The notes beneath the pieces are model-generated. The model did not search any database. It worked only from the letters and a program-made list of their open reading frames with translations, and was not told where the DNA came from. Source: Roseovarius tolerans (GTDB lineage: Bacteria > Pseudomonadota > Alphaproteobacteria > Rhodobacterales > Rhodobacteraceae). From it: a DNA stretch of 64,000 nt. The stretch is from positions 62,001-126,000 of the forward strand of contig NZ_FOBO01000004.1 in the NCBI RefSeq assembly GCF_900109855.1, given 5' to 3'. The first letter of the stretch is position 1; each line of letters opens with the position of its first letter. A program made the position numbers and the translations under genes. Below, piece after piece: positions 45,385-55,609 of the stretch.

Positions 45385-46140
45385 TCAGATGGCCAGATAT
45401 TCGGAGCGGAGTTCCTCGTTATCGAGCACTTCCGCTGCCGTACCGTCAAACACGATCCCGCCGGTGTCAAGGATCACGGCGCGGTCGGCCAGCTCCAGTG
45501 CGCGCACGGCGTTCTGTTCGACGAGGATGGTGGTGATGCCCTGTTCCTTGATGATGCGCAGGGTTTTCTCGATCTCGTCGACGATCACCGGGGCGAGGCC
45601 CTCGTAAGGCTCGTCCAGCAACAGGACCTTGATGTCACGTGCGAGCGCGCGGGCAACCGCGAGCATCTGCTGTTCGCCGCCCGAAAGCGTCGTGCCCTCT
45701 TGCTTGCGGCGCTCGGCGAGCCGGGGAAAGAGCTCGTAGAGGCGGTCGAGCGACCAGCCGATGGGCGGCGCGATCTGCGCCAGCTGCAGGTTTTCCTCGA
45801 CCGTGAGACCGGAGATGATGCAGCGATCCTCGGGGACAAGGCCGATGCCCGCCGCCGCCGCTTCGTGGCTTTTCATGTTGTGCAGCGGCTGGTGGTCGAG
45901 CCAGATCTCGCCATGCGTGACCTGCGGGCTGTCCATCCGGGCAATCGAGCGCAGGGTCGTGGTCTTTCCGGCACCGTTGCGGCCCAGAAGGGCGAGGATT
46001 TCGCCCTCGTGGACGTTGAACGAGATGTTCTGGACGATGTAGCTCTCGCCGTAATAGCTCTCCATGTTCCACACCGAGAGGAAGGCGGGGGCGGTTTCGG
46101 CGTAGTTCCTGCCTTTGGAAAAGTCGGGTTTGACGTTCAT
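45385..46140 (-). CDS. livF: Liv-type ABC transporter ATP-binding protein LivF
   Basis: A 251-residue ATPase. Walker A is GRNGAGKTT, the signature LSGGEQQMLAVARAL, Walker B VLLLDEP and H-loop region VEQNA. There is an N-terminal extension of about 25 residues before the first strand, longer than usual LivF. It is the last transporter gene before acs and follows livG by 14 bp. Confidence 0.92.
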   Translation of the reverse strand: MNVKPDFSKGRNYAETAPAFLSVWNMESYYGESYIVQNISFNVHEGEILALLGRNGAGKTTTLRSIARMDSPQVTHGEIWLDHQPLHNMKSHEAAAAGIGLVPEDRCIISGLTVEENLQLAQIAPPIGWSLDRLYELFPRLAERRKQEGTTLSGGEQQMLAVARALARDIKVLLLDEPYEGLAPVIVDEIEKTLRIIKEQGITTILVEQNAVRALELADRAVILDTGGIVFDGTAAEVLDNEELRSEYLAI

Positions 46141-46154
46141 GATCCGCGCTCCTG

Positions 46155-46913
46155 TCAGGCTGCCGTTTCGCCAAGATACGCTTCGCGCACCTTGGGATGG
46201 CCCTTGATGTTTTCGGGGGTGTCTTCGACCAGCGGGCTGCCCTGCGCCAGCACGGTGATCCGCTCGGCGAGGGAGAACACGACATGCATGTCGTGCTCGA
46301 TGATCGCGATGGTGATGTCGCGCTCGTCCTTGATCTGTTTCAGAAGGTCGATGGTGTTGTTGGTATCGGCGCGCGCCATGCCCGCTGTCGGCTCGTCCAG
46401 AAGCAGTAGCTTTGGGGTCTGCGCGAGGCACATGCCGATTTCCAGACGCCGCTTGTTGCCGCGTGACATCGAGGCGGAATGCATGTGGCGCTGATCTTGA
46501 AGGTTGAGGTCTTCAAGCATCGCCTCGGCCTGATCAATGATCTCGTTCTCATTGTGCGAGCTTTCGAGCGCATGCATCCGGAACACGCCGTCGCGCTTGG
46601 CGAAGATCGGGATCATCATGTTTTCCAGCACCGTGAGATCGCCGAAGATTTCCGGTGTCTGGAACACGCGGCTGATGCCCATCTGATTGATCTCGTAGGG
46701 CTTGCGCCCCAGCACCGACTGGCCTTGGAACATGACCGAGCCGGTGTCTGGGATCAGCTTGCCGATCAGGCAGTTGAGCAGGGTGGATTTGCCCGCCCCG
46801 TTCGGCCCGATGATCGCATGCACGGTATTTTCCGCAACGCTGAGGTTCACGTCCCCCAGGGCCTGCAATCCGCCGAAGCGCTTGTTGACGTTCTTGACTT
46901 CGAGAATGCCCAT
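46155..46913 (-). CDS. livG: Liv-type ABC transporter ATP-binding protein LivG
   Basis: A 252-residue ATPase with Walker A GPNGAGKS, Walker B LLLLDEPTAGM and signature MSRGNKRRLEIGMCLA, a variant of the usual LSGG motif. It is the second ATPase of the transporter and lies 12 bp after livM. Confidence 0.92.
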   Translation of the reverse strand: MGILEVKNVNKRFGGLQALGDVNLSVAENTVHAIIGPNGAGKSTLLNCLIGKLIPDTGSVMFQGQSVLGRKPYEINQMGISRVFQTPEIFGDLTVLENMMIPIFAKRDGVFRMHALESSHNENEIIDQAEAMLEDLNLQDQRHMHSASMSRGNKRRLEIGMCLAQTPKLLLLDEPTAGMARADTNNTIDLLKQIKDERDITIAIIEHDMHVVFSLAERITVLAQGSPLVEDTPENIKGHPKVREAYLGETAA

Positions 46914-46925
46914 GTCATGCGCTCC

Positions 46926-48128
46926 TTATTCGGCGGGGGTGGATTGGGTGGATTTCTTGGCATCATCCGGCTTCTTGCGGCGGAAGAGCCGGGCGATGCG
47001 CTGGCCACCTTCGACAAGGCCACCGGGCAGGAAGATCACGACGAGCATGAACAGCAGCCCGAGCGTGAGGTGCCAGCCCTTGCCGACGAAGGGATGCACG
47101 AGGGTCACCAACAGGTTCTCGAGTCCGTCGGGCATAAAGCTGAACCAGCTGTGCAGAACGCTGTCGTTGATCTTCGAGAAGATGTTCTCGAAATACTTGA
47201 TGAAGCCTGCGCCCAGAACCGGGCCGATCAGCGTGCCAGCGCCGCCGAGGATGGTCATCAGAACGACCTCGCCTGATGCCGTCCACTGCATGCGCTCTGC
47301 GCCTGCCAGCGGGTCCATCGAGGCGAGAAGCCCGCCTGCAAGCCCGGCATACATGCCCGAGATTACGAAGGCCGCGAGCGCATAGGGGCGCGCGTTGAGG
47401 CCGGTATAGGTCATCCGTGTGTTGTTCGACTTGATCGCCCGCAGCATCATGCCGAACGGCGACCGGAAGATGCGGATCGCGATGTAGAAGCTTAGCAGCA
47501 TCAGGACCGCGCAGAGATAGTAGCCGTTGTTGAACTGGAACGACCACGGACCGACGATCATTTCGTAGGTGTCGCGCATTTCCAGCCCGAAGAAATTGGT
47601 CACCGGGATGGAGCCGTCCTCGGTGCGGCTCACACCGAGGATGCGGGGATCGTCAAGGGTCAGTTGCAGGCCGGTCTCGCCGTTGGTGATCGGGGTCAGG
47701 ACCGAATAGGCGAGGTTGAAGCTCATCTGCGCAAAGGCGAGCGTGAGGATCGAGAAGTAGATGCCCGATCGGCGCAGAGAGATGAAACCGATCAGCAGCG
47801 AAAAGAGCCCCGCCACGACCACGCTGAGCAGGATCGCGGGGATGACATTCATGCTGAGCAGCTTGAACATCCATACCGCCGAATAGCTGCCCACCCCGAG
47901 GAAGGCGGCGTGACCGAAGCTGAGATAGCCGGTCAGGCCGAAGAGAATGTTGAAGCCGATGGCGAATATCCCGAAGATCACGAAGCGCTGCATCAGGTCT
48001 GGATAGCCCGCGTTGAACTGCGCCATGGCGCTGTCGGCCGGGAACGGGTTGAGGAGGAAGGGTGCGCAGAGCGCCAGAATGGCGACGATGAGCAGTAGTG
48101 AAAAGTCTCTTTTGTTCAGTCCGAGCAT
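46926..48128 (-). CDS. livM: Liv-type ABC transporter permease LivM
   Basis: A 400-residue integral membrane protein with eight to ten hydrophobic segments. Family stretches include [38 protein letters not shown] and [23 protein letters not shown]. The C-terminus is basic and polar. It follows livH by 4 bp. Confidence 0.92.
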   Translation of the reverse strand: MLGLNKRDFSLLLIVAILALCAPFLLNPFPADSAMAQFNAGYPDLMQRFVIFGIFAIGFNILFGLTGYLSFGHAAFLGVGSYSAVWMFKLLSMNVIPAILLSVVVAGLFSLLIGFISLRRSGIYFSILTLAFAQMSFNLAYSVLTPITNGETGLQLTLDDPRILGVSRTEDGSIPVTNFFGLEMRDTYEMIVGPWSFQFNNGYYLCAVLMLLSFYIAIRIFRSPFGMMLRAIKSNNTRMTYTGLNARPYALAAFVISGMYAGLAGGLLASMDPLAGAERMQWTASGEVVLMTILGGAGTLIGPVLGAGFIKYFENIFSKINDSVLHSWFSFMPDGLENLLVTLVHPFVGKGWHLTLGLLFMLVVIFLPGGLVEGGQRIARLFRRKKPDDAKKSTQSTPAE

Positions 48129-48132
48129 TGTC

Positions 48133-49164
48133 TTAGTCCTCCATCACGCCCTTGCGGCCCATCAGGCCCCGCGGACGGGTCAGCAGAATGATGATGGCCA
48201 CGAGGTAGATGATGATCTGGTCGATACCGGGGAGGATCGACTTGATTTCGTTCATCGAGGCAAAGCTTTCGAGCACACCCAGAAGGAAGCCCGCAAGCAC
48301 CGCACCCGGCAGAGAGCCCATGCCGCCGACCACGACGACCACGAAACTCAGCACCAGGAAGTCCATGCCCATGTGATAATTCGGAGAGTTGATCGGCGCG
48401 TACATCACCCCGGCGAGCCCGGCCACGGCGGCGGCGATGCCGAACATGATGGTGAAGCGCTTGTCGATATTGATGCCCAGAAGCTGCACCGTCTCGCGGT
48501 CGGCCATGCCGGCGCGGACCACCATCCCAAAGGTGGTGAACTGCAGGAAGGCAAAGACGCCACCGATGATCACGGCAGCAAAGGCGAAGTAGACCAGACG
48601 CCAGTAGGGATAGATGATCGCGTTAGGATCAAAGCCGAGCATGACCCCGAAATCGAACGAACCGCGGAAGACTTCGGGCGCGCCGGTGGGGATCGGGTTG
48701 GCCCCGTAGAAGTATTTGATGATCTCCTGCAACACGATGGCCAGGCCAAAGGTCACGAGGATCTGATCGGCATGCGGACGCTTGTAGAAATGCTTGATCA
48801 GCCCGCGTTCCATTATGAAGCCGATGCTGATCATGATCGGGATCGAGAACAGGATTGCAAGCGGCACCGACCAGTCGATGATCGCACCGCCCATTTCCGG
48901 TCCGAACCAATGCTCGATATACGGCGTCTTGACGGTCATCGGGTTGCCGAGAAAATCGGTCCTGGACTCGTCTATGGTTTCGTAGCTGATATTGAAGATG
49001 CGCTGCAACGTGACGGCGCAGAACGCGCCGATCATGAACAGTGCGCCATGGGCGAAATTGACGACCCCGAGCGTGCCGAAAATCAGCGTCAGGCCAAGCG
49101 CGATGAGCGCATAGGCCGAGCCCTTGTCGAGCCCGTTGAGAATTTGAAGAATGATTGCGTCCAT
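48133..49164 (-). CDS. livH: Liv-type ABC transporter permease LivH
   Basis: A 343-residue permease with the standard [39 protein letters not shown] start, [12 protein letters not shown] and [25 protein letters not shown] lies 7 bases before the ATG at 49164; GTG 49173 would add three residues. It follows the binding-protein gene after a 104-bp gap with a hairpin. Confidence 0.92.
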   Translation of the reverse strand: MDAIILQILNGLDKGSAYALIALGLTLIFGTLGVVNFAHGALFMIGAFCAVTLQRIFNISYETIDESRTDFLGNPMTVKTPYIEHWFGPEMGGAIIDWSVPLAILFSIPIMISIGFIMERGLIKHFYKRPHADQILVTFGLAIVLQEIIKYFYGANPIPTGAPEVFRGSFDFGVMLGFDPNAIIYPYWRLVYFAFAAVIIGGVFAFLQFTTFGMVVRAGMADRETVQLLGINIDKRFTIMFGIAAAVAGLAGVMYAPINSPNYHMGMDFLVLSFVVVVVGGMGSLPGAVLAGFLLGVLESFASMNEIKSILPGIDQIIIYLVAIIILLTRPRGLMGRKGVMED

Positions 49165-49225
49165 TGTTCCCACCCATGGGTTAGAGGCGATGGTGGTCTT
49201 GTGCGAAAGCGAACCGCCAGGGGAG

Positions 49226-49254
49226 TCGGCCGCGCGCGGCGTGCGCGCGACCGG
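49226..49254. other. Hairpin between binding-protein gene and livH
   Basis: A stem of GCGCGC pairs across a 5-base loop, extended by CG and interrupted by one mismatch. Such intercistronic hairpins often protect the binding-protein transcript, which is needed in excess over the permease. Confidence 0.5.
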
Positions 49255-49268
49255 TCAGTCACGTCAGA

Positions 49269-50615
49269 TCAGGCGCCCGGGTTGCAGGCCCCAAGCTCGC
49301 CGCCGGCGAACATCGGGTGATCGGGCGGGTAGGTGACCTGTGCGGCGGGTGTGACCTCGACCACTTCGAGAAGGTCGAATTCGCTGGTCGGGTTCTCTTT
49401 CCCGCGCACAACGAGCACGTCCTTGAAGCACTGGTGGTCTTCGGCGCGATAGAGCGTCTTGCCGTTGCCCAGACCGTCGAACTCGAAGCCTTCGAGGGCT
49501 TCTGCCACGGCGCAGGGGTTGAAGCTTCCGGCACGGGTGACGGCATCCGCATAGAGCAGCGTCTGGCAATAGCAGGTATGCGCTGCCTGGCTGGGCGGGA
49601 AGCCGTATTTCTCACCGAAGGATTTGACAAATGCCTTGGAGGCGTCATCGGTCAGCGACCAGTGCCAGTTTGTCGAGCCGTGAATGCCCTTCACGTTCTC
49701 GCCCGCACCACGTGCCATCAGGCGCGAGTAGAGCGGCACGACGATTTCGAAGTTCTTGCCGTTCACCTGCTTGTCGCGCAGGCCGAACTGGACCGCGTTG
49801 GTCAGCGAGTTGACCATGTTTCCGCCGTAGTGGTTCAGGACCAGAACATCGGCACCCGAGTTCAGAACCGGCGCGATGTAGGACGAGAAGTCGGTCGCGG
49901 CGAGCGGGGTCTTGACCGTGTTGACGGTTTCCCAGCCCAGCGACTCGGTCGAGGCGACGATCGACTCTTCCTGCGTCCAGCCCCAGGTGTAGTCGGCGGT
50001 CAGGTGGTAGGCCTTGCGGTCCGAGCCATAGAGGCTCTGGAGCACCGGAGCCAGAGCGGCACCCGACATGTAGGCGTTGAAGAAGTGGCGGAAGCCGTTG
50101 GCCTTCTTGTCCTTGCCGGTGGTGTCGTTGGAATGCGTCAGACCCGCCATGAAGATCACGCCAGCCTCTTGGCAGAGGCCCTGCACGGCCACGGCCACGC
50201 CCGAAGACGAGCCGCCGGTGATCATGATCGCACCGTCTTTTTCGATCATCGACTTGGCCGATGCGCGCGCGGCGTCGGATTTGGTCTGGGTGTCGCCGGT
50301 CACATACTCGACCTTCTTGCCCATGATGCCGTTGCCTTGCAGCGCCTTGGAGCTGAAGGTGTTCATCATGCCGCCGTCGCCGCCCCCGTTGAGGTGCTCG
50401 ACCGCAAGCTCGTAGGCGCGCAGCTCGTCCGCGCCCTCATCGGCATAGGGACCGGTCTGGGGCACGTTGAAGCCGAGCGTCACGGAGCCGCCGGTCGGCT
50501 CGTTGGTGAAGGCTGCGGCGCTGGATGCGGTGAAGATCGTCGGCAGCGCGACGCCGGCACCGGCGATGGCGCTGGTCTTGATCAGACCCCGACGCGTCAG
50601 GTTCGATTTGGACAT
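49269..50615 (-). CDS. ABC transporter periplasmic substrate-binding protein
   Basis: A 448-residue binding protein of the branched-chain amino acid/amide family (Peripla_BP_6). It has an N-terminal SNLTRRGLIKTSA, an RR-type (Tat-like) signal, then a hydrophobic stretch and AxA cleavage. GFNVPQTGPYADEG, VTGDTQTKSDAARASAKSMIEKDGAIMITGGSSSG and FRHFFNAYMSG follow. Four cysteines lie in the C-terminal third. The substrate may not be an amino acid, because acs and an ScfR-type regulator surround it. Confidence 0.9.
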   Translation of the reverse strand: MSKSNLTRRGLIKTSAIAGAGVALPTIFTASSAAAFTNEPTGGSVTLGFNVPQTGPYADEGADELRAYELAVEHLNGGGDGGMMNTFSSKALQGNGIMGKKVEYVTGDTQTKSDAARASAKSMIEKDGAIMITGGSSSGVAVAVQGLCQEAGVIFMAGLTHSNDTTGKDKKANGFRHFFNAYMSGAALAPVLQSLYGSDRKAYHLTADYTWGWTQEESIVASTESLGWETVNTVKTPLAATDFSSYIAPVLNSGADVLVLNHYGGNMVNSLTNAVQFGLRDKQVNGKNFEIVVPLYSRLMARGAGENVKGIHGSTNWHWSLTDDASKAFVKSFGEKYGFPPSQAAHTCYCQTLLYADAVTRAGSFNPCAVAEALEGFEFDGLGNGKTLYRAEDHQCFKDVLVVRGKENPTSEFDLLEVVEVTPAAQVTYPPDHPMFAGGELGACNPGA

Positions 50616-50834
50616 GGATTCCTCCCATTATGAAAATCGCGGGAAGGGCCTCCTCTTGCGCCTCCCCTGAGCACAAGTGTGCTTTTCAAGTATGCGGGGT
50701 GCTTAGAAAATTACGCAACAACTGGTTTTCGTGAAACAATTTTTTTGTAAATTTATAGACAGGTTTGGTTTTCATGTTGTAAAGAAATTCTCGCGCAGTT
50801 GCGGCAAGTCCAGTTGAAGGCAGGGAAAATTCAG

Positions 50835-52145
50835 ATGCCGGAACGGCTTATGATCGGAACACGAATTCGCGAGCGTCGGGTGCTCAGTGGTATACGGCAG
50901 TCAGAGCTGGCGAAACAGGCGGGAATTTCGCCCTCCTACCTCAACCTGATCGAGCATAACCGCCGCAGAATCGGCGGCAAGACCCTGCTCAAACTGGCGC
51001 AGGCGCTGGAGGTGGAGCCGCAGGTCTTGTCCGAAGGGGCCGAGGCCACGCTCATCTCAGCCCTGCGCGAAGCCGCGGGAGAGCCGGGTGTCGATGGCCC
51101 TGAACTGAGCCGGATCGAGGAGTTTGCCGGGCGCTTTCCGGGATGGGCGGGATTGCTCACTGATCTTTACCGGCGCACGCAAGGTCTGGAGCGCACAATC
51201 GAGACACTGACCGACCGGCTGGCGCATGATCCCTTTCTGGCGGATTCGCTGCACGAGGTGATTTCATCTGTGACGGCCATTCGCTCAACCTCGTCGATCC
51301 TGGTGGAAACCGAGGCGCTGGAGCCCGAGTGGCAGGCGCGCTTTCACCGTAATATCAACGAGGACAGCGCGCGGCTGACCGAGGGCGCACAGGCGCTGGT
51401 CAAGTATCTGGAGGGCGCGCCCAATCGCGACGCCGAGGTGCAATCGCCGCAGGACGAGATGCACGCCTTTCTGGCGGCGCGCGGGTATCATTTCGAGGAG
51501 CTGGAGCGCGATGTCGCCGGGCCGCGTGATGTCATGCGGCTGTTGAAGGACGAGGCGGCGCAAGCGATGTCGACCCCGGCACAGAGCCTGACCCGGGAGG
51601 TGTTGCTGCGCTATCTGGCGGATGCGCGGGCCTTGCCGCTCGGCCCGTTTCTGGCGCGTGTCCGCACCATCGGGTTGCGTCCCGACCGGCTGGCAGACGC
51701 CACCGGCGTGGAGATCGCACAGGTCTTTCGCCGTCTTGCCGCACTGCCCGAAGATGAGGTTGGACCCGTCGGGCTGGTAATCTGCGATGCCTCGGGCACG
51801 CTGGTGTTCCGCAAGCCGATTGACGGGTTCGACATGCCGCGGCTGGCCGGGGCTTGCGCGCTCTGGCCGCTCTATCAGGTGATGGCACAGCCGCAGGTGC
51901 CGCTGCGCGCCCGTGTGCGGCAGGTCGGGCGTGGTGGCGAGGTGGTGGGCGCGCTCGCCGTGGCCGGTCTGGCGGCACCTGCGGGCTTTGACCGGCCCGC
52001 GCTGATGCAGGCGCATATGCTGCTCTTGCCCGATCCGGGCGAGGCTTCGGGAGGTGTGCACGAATTGGGCGTGAGTTGCCGGATTTGCCCGATCAAGGAC
52101 TGTGTGGCGCGGCGCGAGCCGTCGATCATCGCAGAGGGCTTTTGA
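50835..52145 (+). CDS. ScfR/RamB-type short-chain fatty acid metabolism regulator
   Basis: A 436-residue XRE-type regulator: HTH at 5-60 (IGTRIRERRVLSGIRQSELAKQAGISPSYLNLIEHNRRRIGG) and a long C-terminal domain ending in four cysteines (GVSCRICPIKDCVARRE). This architecture is that of the ScfR family, including RamB and PccR, which respond to acyl-CoA and control acetate and propionate genes. The start at 50835 is preferred. It diverges from the ABC transporter-acs operon across a 219-bp AT-rich region. Confidence 0.85.
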   Translation: MPERLMIGTRIRERRVLSGIRQSELAKQAGISPSYLNLIEHNRRRIGGKTLLKLAQALEVEPQVLSEGAEATLISALREAAGEPGVDGPELSRIEEFAGRFPGWAGLLTDLYRRTQGLERTIETLTDRLAHDPFLADSLHEVISSVTAIRSTSSILVETEALEPEWQARFHRNINEDSARLTEGAQALVKYLEGAPNRDAEVQSPQDEMHAFLAARGYHFEELERDVAGPRDVMRLLKDEAAQAMSTPAQSLTREVLLRYLADARALPLGPFLARVRTIGLRPDRLADATGVEIAQVFRRLAALPEDEVGPVGLVICDASGTLVFRKPIDGFDMPRLAGACALWPLYQVMAQPQVPLRARVRQVGRGGEVVGALAVAGLAAPAGFDRPALMQAHMLLLPDPGEASGGVHELGVSCRICPIKDCVARREPSIIAEGF

Positions 52146-52217
52146 CTTGGGGCCCGAGATTGGGAATAGTTGCGCGGTGCGTCTGACCGCGCACGCATCG
52201 GAGGGGAGGCCGGTTGC

Positions 52218-52586
52218 ATGGGGAAAAAGGTTCTGCTGATCGAGGATGAGCCGAATATAATCGAGGCGGTGAGCTTTATCCTGTCGCGGGATGGCTGGGA
52301 GGTGAAGACCCATTCCAACGGGCATGATGCGATGGAGGCGGTGCGCCTTCGCGGCCCTGACCTGATCATTCTCGACGTGATGCTGCCCGGCAAGAGTGGC
52401 TTTGACATTCTGGCCGAGATCCGGGGGGATCTGGAGTTCGCGGAGATCCCCGTGCTGATGCTGACGGCGCGCGGTCAGATGAAGGATCGCGAGATGGCCG
52501 AGAAGGCGGGAGCCAGCCAATACATGACCAAGCCGTTTTCCAATGCAGACGTGCTGGCGGCGGTGCGCGATCTGGTGGGGGCATGA
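52218..52586 (+). CDS. Stand-alone response-regulator receiver protein
   Basis: A 122-residue single receiver domain. Acid pair E9/D10, phosphoacceptor D53, T83 and K105 are in the standard positions. It has no DNA-binding domain, unlike the LuxR-type regulators paired with similar kinases in Vibrio and Pseudomonas. It is coupled (ATGA) to the next gene. The ATG at 52218 is chosen over the upstream frame. Confidence 0.92.
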   Translation: MGKKVLLIEDEPNIIEAVSFILSRDGWEVKTHSNGHDAMEAVRLRGPDLIILDVMLPGKSGFDILAEIRGDLEFAEIPVLMLTARGQMKDREMAEKAGASQYMTKPFSNADVLAAVRDLVGA

Positions 52587-52855
52587 GCCCCGAGCGCGGC
52601 CCGGTCTTTCTGGCGCGGCGCACCTACAGGCGTCGCCGCTTGTCAGATGGCGCGCGGCTGTTGCCGGTGCTGGGCGGCCTTTTATTCTGTGTGCCGCTGT
52701 TGTGGCAGGGCGGCGAACGCGCGCCCGGCACGGCCGTGACGATGCTTTACGTGTTCGGGCTCTGGGCGGTTCTCGTCGCGATCTCGGGGGTGATCTCGCG
52801 TCACCTGCGCGCCAGCGATACCGAAGAGGGTGCTGCGGACGGTGAGGAGGGCTGA
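52583..52855 (+). CDS. 90-residue two-helix membrane protein
   Basis: A small protein with a basic N-terminus (RRTYRRRRLSD), two hydrophobic segments (LLPVLGGLLFCVPLLW and VTMLYVFGLWAVLVAISGVI) and an acidic tail. It overlaps both neighbours (ATGA upstream, TGATG downstream), so it is made with the receiver and the symporter-kinase. It may be a small subunit of the symporter-kinase, like the small proteins next to some sodium/solute symporters. Not similar to a family I can name. Confidence 0.65.
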   Translation: MSPERGPVFLARRTYRRRRLSDGARLLPVLGGLLFCVPLLWQGGERAPGTAVTMLYVFGLWAVLVAISGVISRHLRASDTEEGAADGEEG

Positions 52856-55539
52856 TGGCGATCCTCAACGTCCTTGTTCTGGTCTGTGTATTTTACGTGG
52901 TGCTGCTCTTCGTGGTGGCATTCGGTGCGGACCGGGCAGCGGCGCAGGGGCGGGGCAGCTGGCTGGGATCGCCCCTTGTCTACACCCTGTCGTTGTCGAT
53001 CTACTGCACGGCTTGGACGTTTTACGGCGCGGTCGGGTTCGCGGCACGGTCGGGCCTCGAATTCGTGACGATCTATCTGGGCCCCACGCTGGTGATGATC
53101 GGCTGGTGGTGGACGCTGCGGCGTCTGGTCCGGGTCGGGCGCAGTCAGCGCATCACCTCGATCGCCGATCTGATTTCGTCGCGCTATGGCAAGTCGAACC
53201 TGCTCGCGGTGCTGGTGACGGTGCTCGCGGTGGTGGGGACGACGCCCTATATTGCGCTGCAACTGCAATCGGTGACACTGTCCTTCGCCGCCTTCGCCGA
53301 GACCGATCTGGCCGCCACCACGCTGCCCGACATGCAGTCCACCGCGCTCTGGGTGGCGATGGGGCTGGCGCTGTTCACCATCCTCTTCGGCACCCGCAAC
53401 CTCGATGCCAACGAGCGTCATCACGGTGTGGTCATGGCCATCGCGATGGAGGCGGTGGTCAAGCTGTGCGCGCTGCTCGCAGTGGGCATTTTCGTGGTCT
53501 GGGGACTGGCGGGCGGCATCGAAGGCACGCTTGAACGAATTGAGGCCTCGGCGATTTCGAGGTTCGATGTGTCGGGCGGACGCTGGGTCGGGCTGACCGC
53601 GCTGTCGGCGGCGGCCTTCCTGTGCCTGCCGCGGATGTTTCAGGTCATGGTGGTCGAGAACGAGGACGAGGACCATCTACGCACCGCCGCCTGGGCCTTT
53701 CCGGCCTATCTGATGCTGATGAGCCTGTTCGTCGTGCCGATTGCCGCCGTCGGGCTCGACATGATGCCCGAGGGGGCAAATCCGGACCTCTTCGTGCTCA
53801 CCCTGCCGCTCATGGACGGGCGCGACGGGCTGGCGATCCTGTCCTTTCTGGGCGGGTTCTCAAGCGCCACCTCGATGGTGATCGTGGCGGCCATCGCGCT
53901 ATCGACCATGGTGTCGAATCATGTGGTGATGCCGATCTGGCTGCATTTTTCGGGCGGTGCGGCGATGGTCTCGGGCGACGTGCGCAACGTGGCGCTTCTG
54001 GCAAGGCGGCTGAGCATCGCGGGCGTGGTGTTTCTGGGCTATCTCTATTTTCGCCTGTCGGGGGGCGGCACGGCACTCGCGGCGATCGGGCTCATCGCCT
54101 TTGTCGGGGTGTCGCAGTTCCTGCCTGCGCTCATGGGCGGGCTGTTCTGGCGTGGGGCCACGCGGACGGGTGCGCTTTTGGGGCTGAGTGTCGGGGCGAC
54201 GCTTTGGCTTTATTGTCTCTTCCTGCCCAGCTTTGGTCCGTCGCTTCTCCTGCCGCAGGGGGTGTTCGATCACGGGCTCTGGGGACTTGCCTGGCTGCGG
54301 CCCTACGCGCTTTTCGGGGCCGAGGGGATGGACCCGGTGCTGCATGCGCTGATGTGGTCGATGCTGCTCAATGCGACTGCGTTCATTCTGGGATCTCTGC
54401 TGAGCTTTCCGCAACCGCTGGAGCGCTTGCAGGGCGCACAATTTGTCAATGTGTTCGATCATTCCGGGACACCCGGCGGCTGGACTGGCGGCATGGCGCA
54501 GAGCGAGGATCTGCTGATCATGTCGCAGCGCATCATGGGCGCGCGAGAGGCGCAGGCGCTCTTTGCCGCCGCCGCCGGGCGGCAGGGCGTGGCGGGCTAT
54601 TTGCCCGAACCCAGCCCCGATTTCCTGCAGGAGCTGGAACGCGCACTTTCAGGCTCGGTGGGGGCGGCGACGGCGCATGCGATGATCAGTCAGATCGTCG
54701 GCGGGGCCGCCGTGTCGGTCGAGGATCTGATGGCGGTGGCGGACGAGACCGCGCAGATCATGGAATATTCCAGCCAGCTCGAGGCCAAGAGCCAGGAACT
54801 GGCGCGCACGGCGCGGCAATTGCGGCAGGCCAACGAGAAGCTGACCCAGCTGTCGGTGCAGAAGGACGGGTTCCTCAGCCAGATCAGCCATGAATTGCGC
54901 ACACCGATGACCTCGATCCGGGCGTTCTCGGAGATTCTGCGCGATACCGGCGATCTGACGGGGGACGAGCAGAGCAAATACGCCTCGATCATTCATGACG
55001 AGGCGGTGCGGCTCACCCGGCTGCTCGACGATCTGCTGGACCTGAGCGTGCTCGAGAATGGGCAGGTGGTGCTGAACACGCAGACCGGCCTGTTGTCGGA
55101 CCTGCTCGACCGGGCAGAGCGGGCGGCGGGGGTGAATTACAGCGGTCTCACGGTCGCGCGCGACCGTGCGGCGGAGGCGGTGGAGCTGACCTCGGACCTT
55201 GACCGGCTGGCGCAGGTCTTCATCAACCTGATCGCCAACGCGCGCAAATATTGTGACGGCACGCCGCCGGTGCTGAGCATCCGGGCGAGCGTTGCGGACG
55301 GGCATGTGGTTGTCGATTTCACAGATAACGGCTCGGGCATTCCGCCCGAGAAACAGGCGGTGATCTTCGAGAAATTCTCGCGCATCGGCGAGACCAAGGC
55401 CGGGGGCGCGGGGCTGGGTCTTGCGATCTGCCGCGAGATCATGGCGCGGCTTGGCGGATCGGTCAGCTATCTGCCGGGGCAGACCGGCGCGGCGTTTCGC
55501 GTGAGCCTGCCGCAGGCGCGGCGTATGGCGGCGCAATGA
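52855..55539 (+). CDS. Histidine kinase fused to a sodium/solute symporter domain
   Basis: An 894-residue CbrA/CrbS-like sensor kinase. Residues 1-490 form a 12-13 helix SSS domain (SLSIYCTAWTFYGAVGFAARSG, RITSIADLISSRYGKS, GGFSSATSMVIVAAIALSTMVSN). Then a coiled-coil-like linker, HisKA with H679 in SQISHELRTPM, and HATPase with NLIANARKYC, DNGSGI and GGAGLGLAICRE. Homologues couple uptake or sensing of carboxylates to control of acs. It lies with its receiver partner. Confidence 0.9.
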   Translation: MAILNVLVLVCVFYVVLLFVVAFGADRAAAQGRGSWLGSPLVYTLSLSIYCTAWTFYGAVGFAARSGLEFVTIYLGPTLVMIGWWWTLRRLVRVGRSQRITSIADLISSRYGKSNLLAVLVTVLAVVGTTPYIALQLQSVTLSFAAFAETDLAATTLPDMQSTALWVAMGLALFTILFGTRNLDANERHHGVVMAIAMEAVVKLCALLAVGIFVVWGLAGGIEGTLERIEASAISRFDVSGGRWVGLTALSAAAFLCLPRMFQVMVVENEDEDHLRTAAWAFPAYLMLMSLFVVPIAAVGLDMMPEGANPDLFVLTLPLMDGRDGLAILSFLGGFSSATSMVIVAAIALSTMVSNHVVMPIWLHFSGGAAMVSGDVRNVALLARRLSIAGVVFLGYLYFRLSGGGTALAAIGLIAFVGVSQFLPALMGGLFWRGATRTGALLGLSVGATLWLYCLFLPSFGPSLLLPQGVFDHGLWGLAWLRPYALFGAEGMDPVLHALMWSMLLNATAFILGSLLSFPQPLERLQGAQFVNVFDHSGTPGGWTGGMAQSEDLLIMSQRIMGAREAQALFAAAAGRQGVAGYLPEPSPDFLQELERALSGSVGAATAHAMISQIVGGAAVSVEDLMAVADETAQIMEYSSQLEAKSQELARTARQLRQANEKLTQLSVQKDGFLSQISHELRTPMTSIRAFSEILRDTGDLTGDEQSKYASIIHDEAVRLTRLLDDLLDLSVLENGQVVLNTQTGLLSDLLDRAERAAGVNYSGLTVARDRAAEAVELTSDLDRLAQVFINLIANARKYCDGTPPVLSIRASVADGHVVVDFTDNGSGIPPEKQAVIFEKFSRIGETKAGGAGLGLAICREIMARLGGSVSYLPGQTGAAFRVSLPQARRMAAQ

Positions 55540-55609
55540 GAGGTTGGGCGGTAAGGGAATCGTAACCACGCCTGACCTAGGATGGCGCGACGGAGGGATA
55601 TCGCGCGCC

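Noticed and set aside
50744-50783. Two TTGTAAA elements in the ScfR/ABC intergenic region as possible acyl-CoA-regulator sites
   Set aside because: They only resemble the TTTGCAAA-type sites described for PccR, with a mismatch each, in an AT-rich stretch where chance matches are likely.
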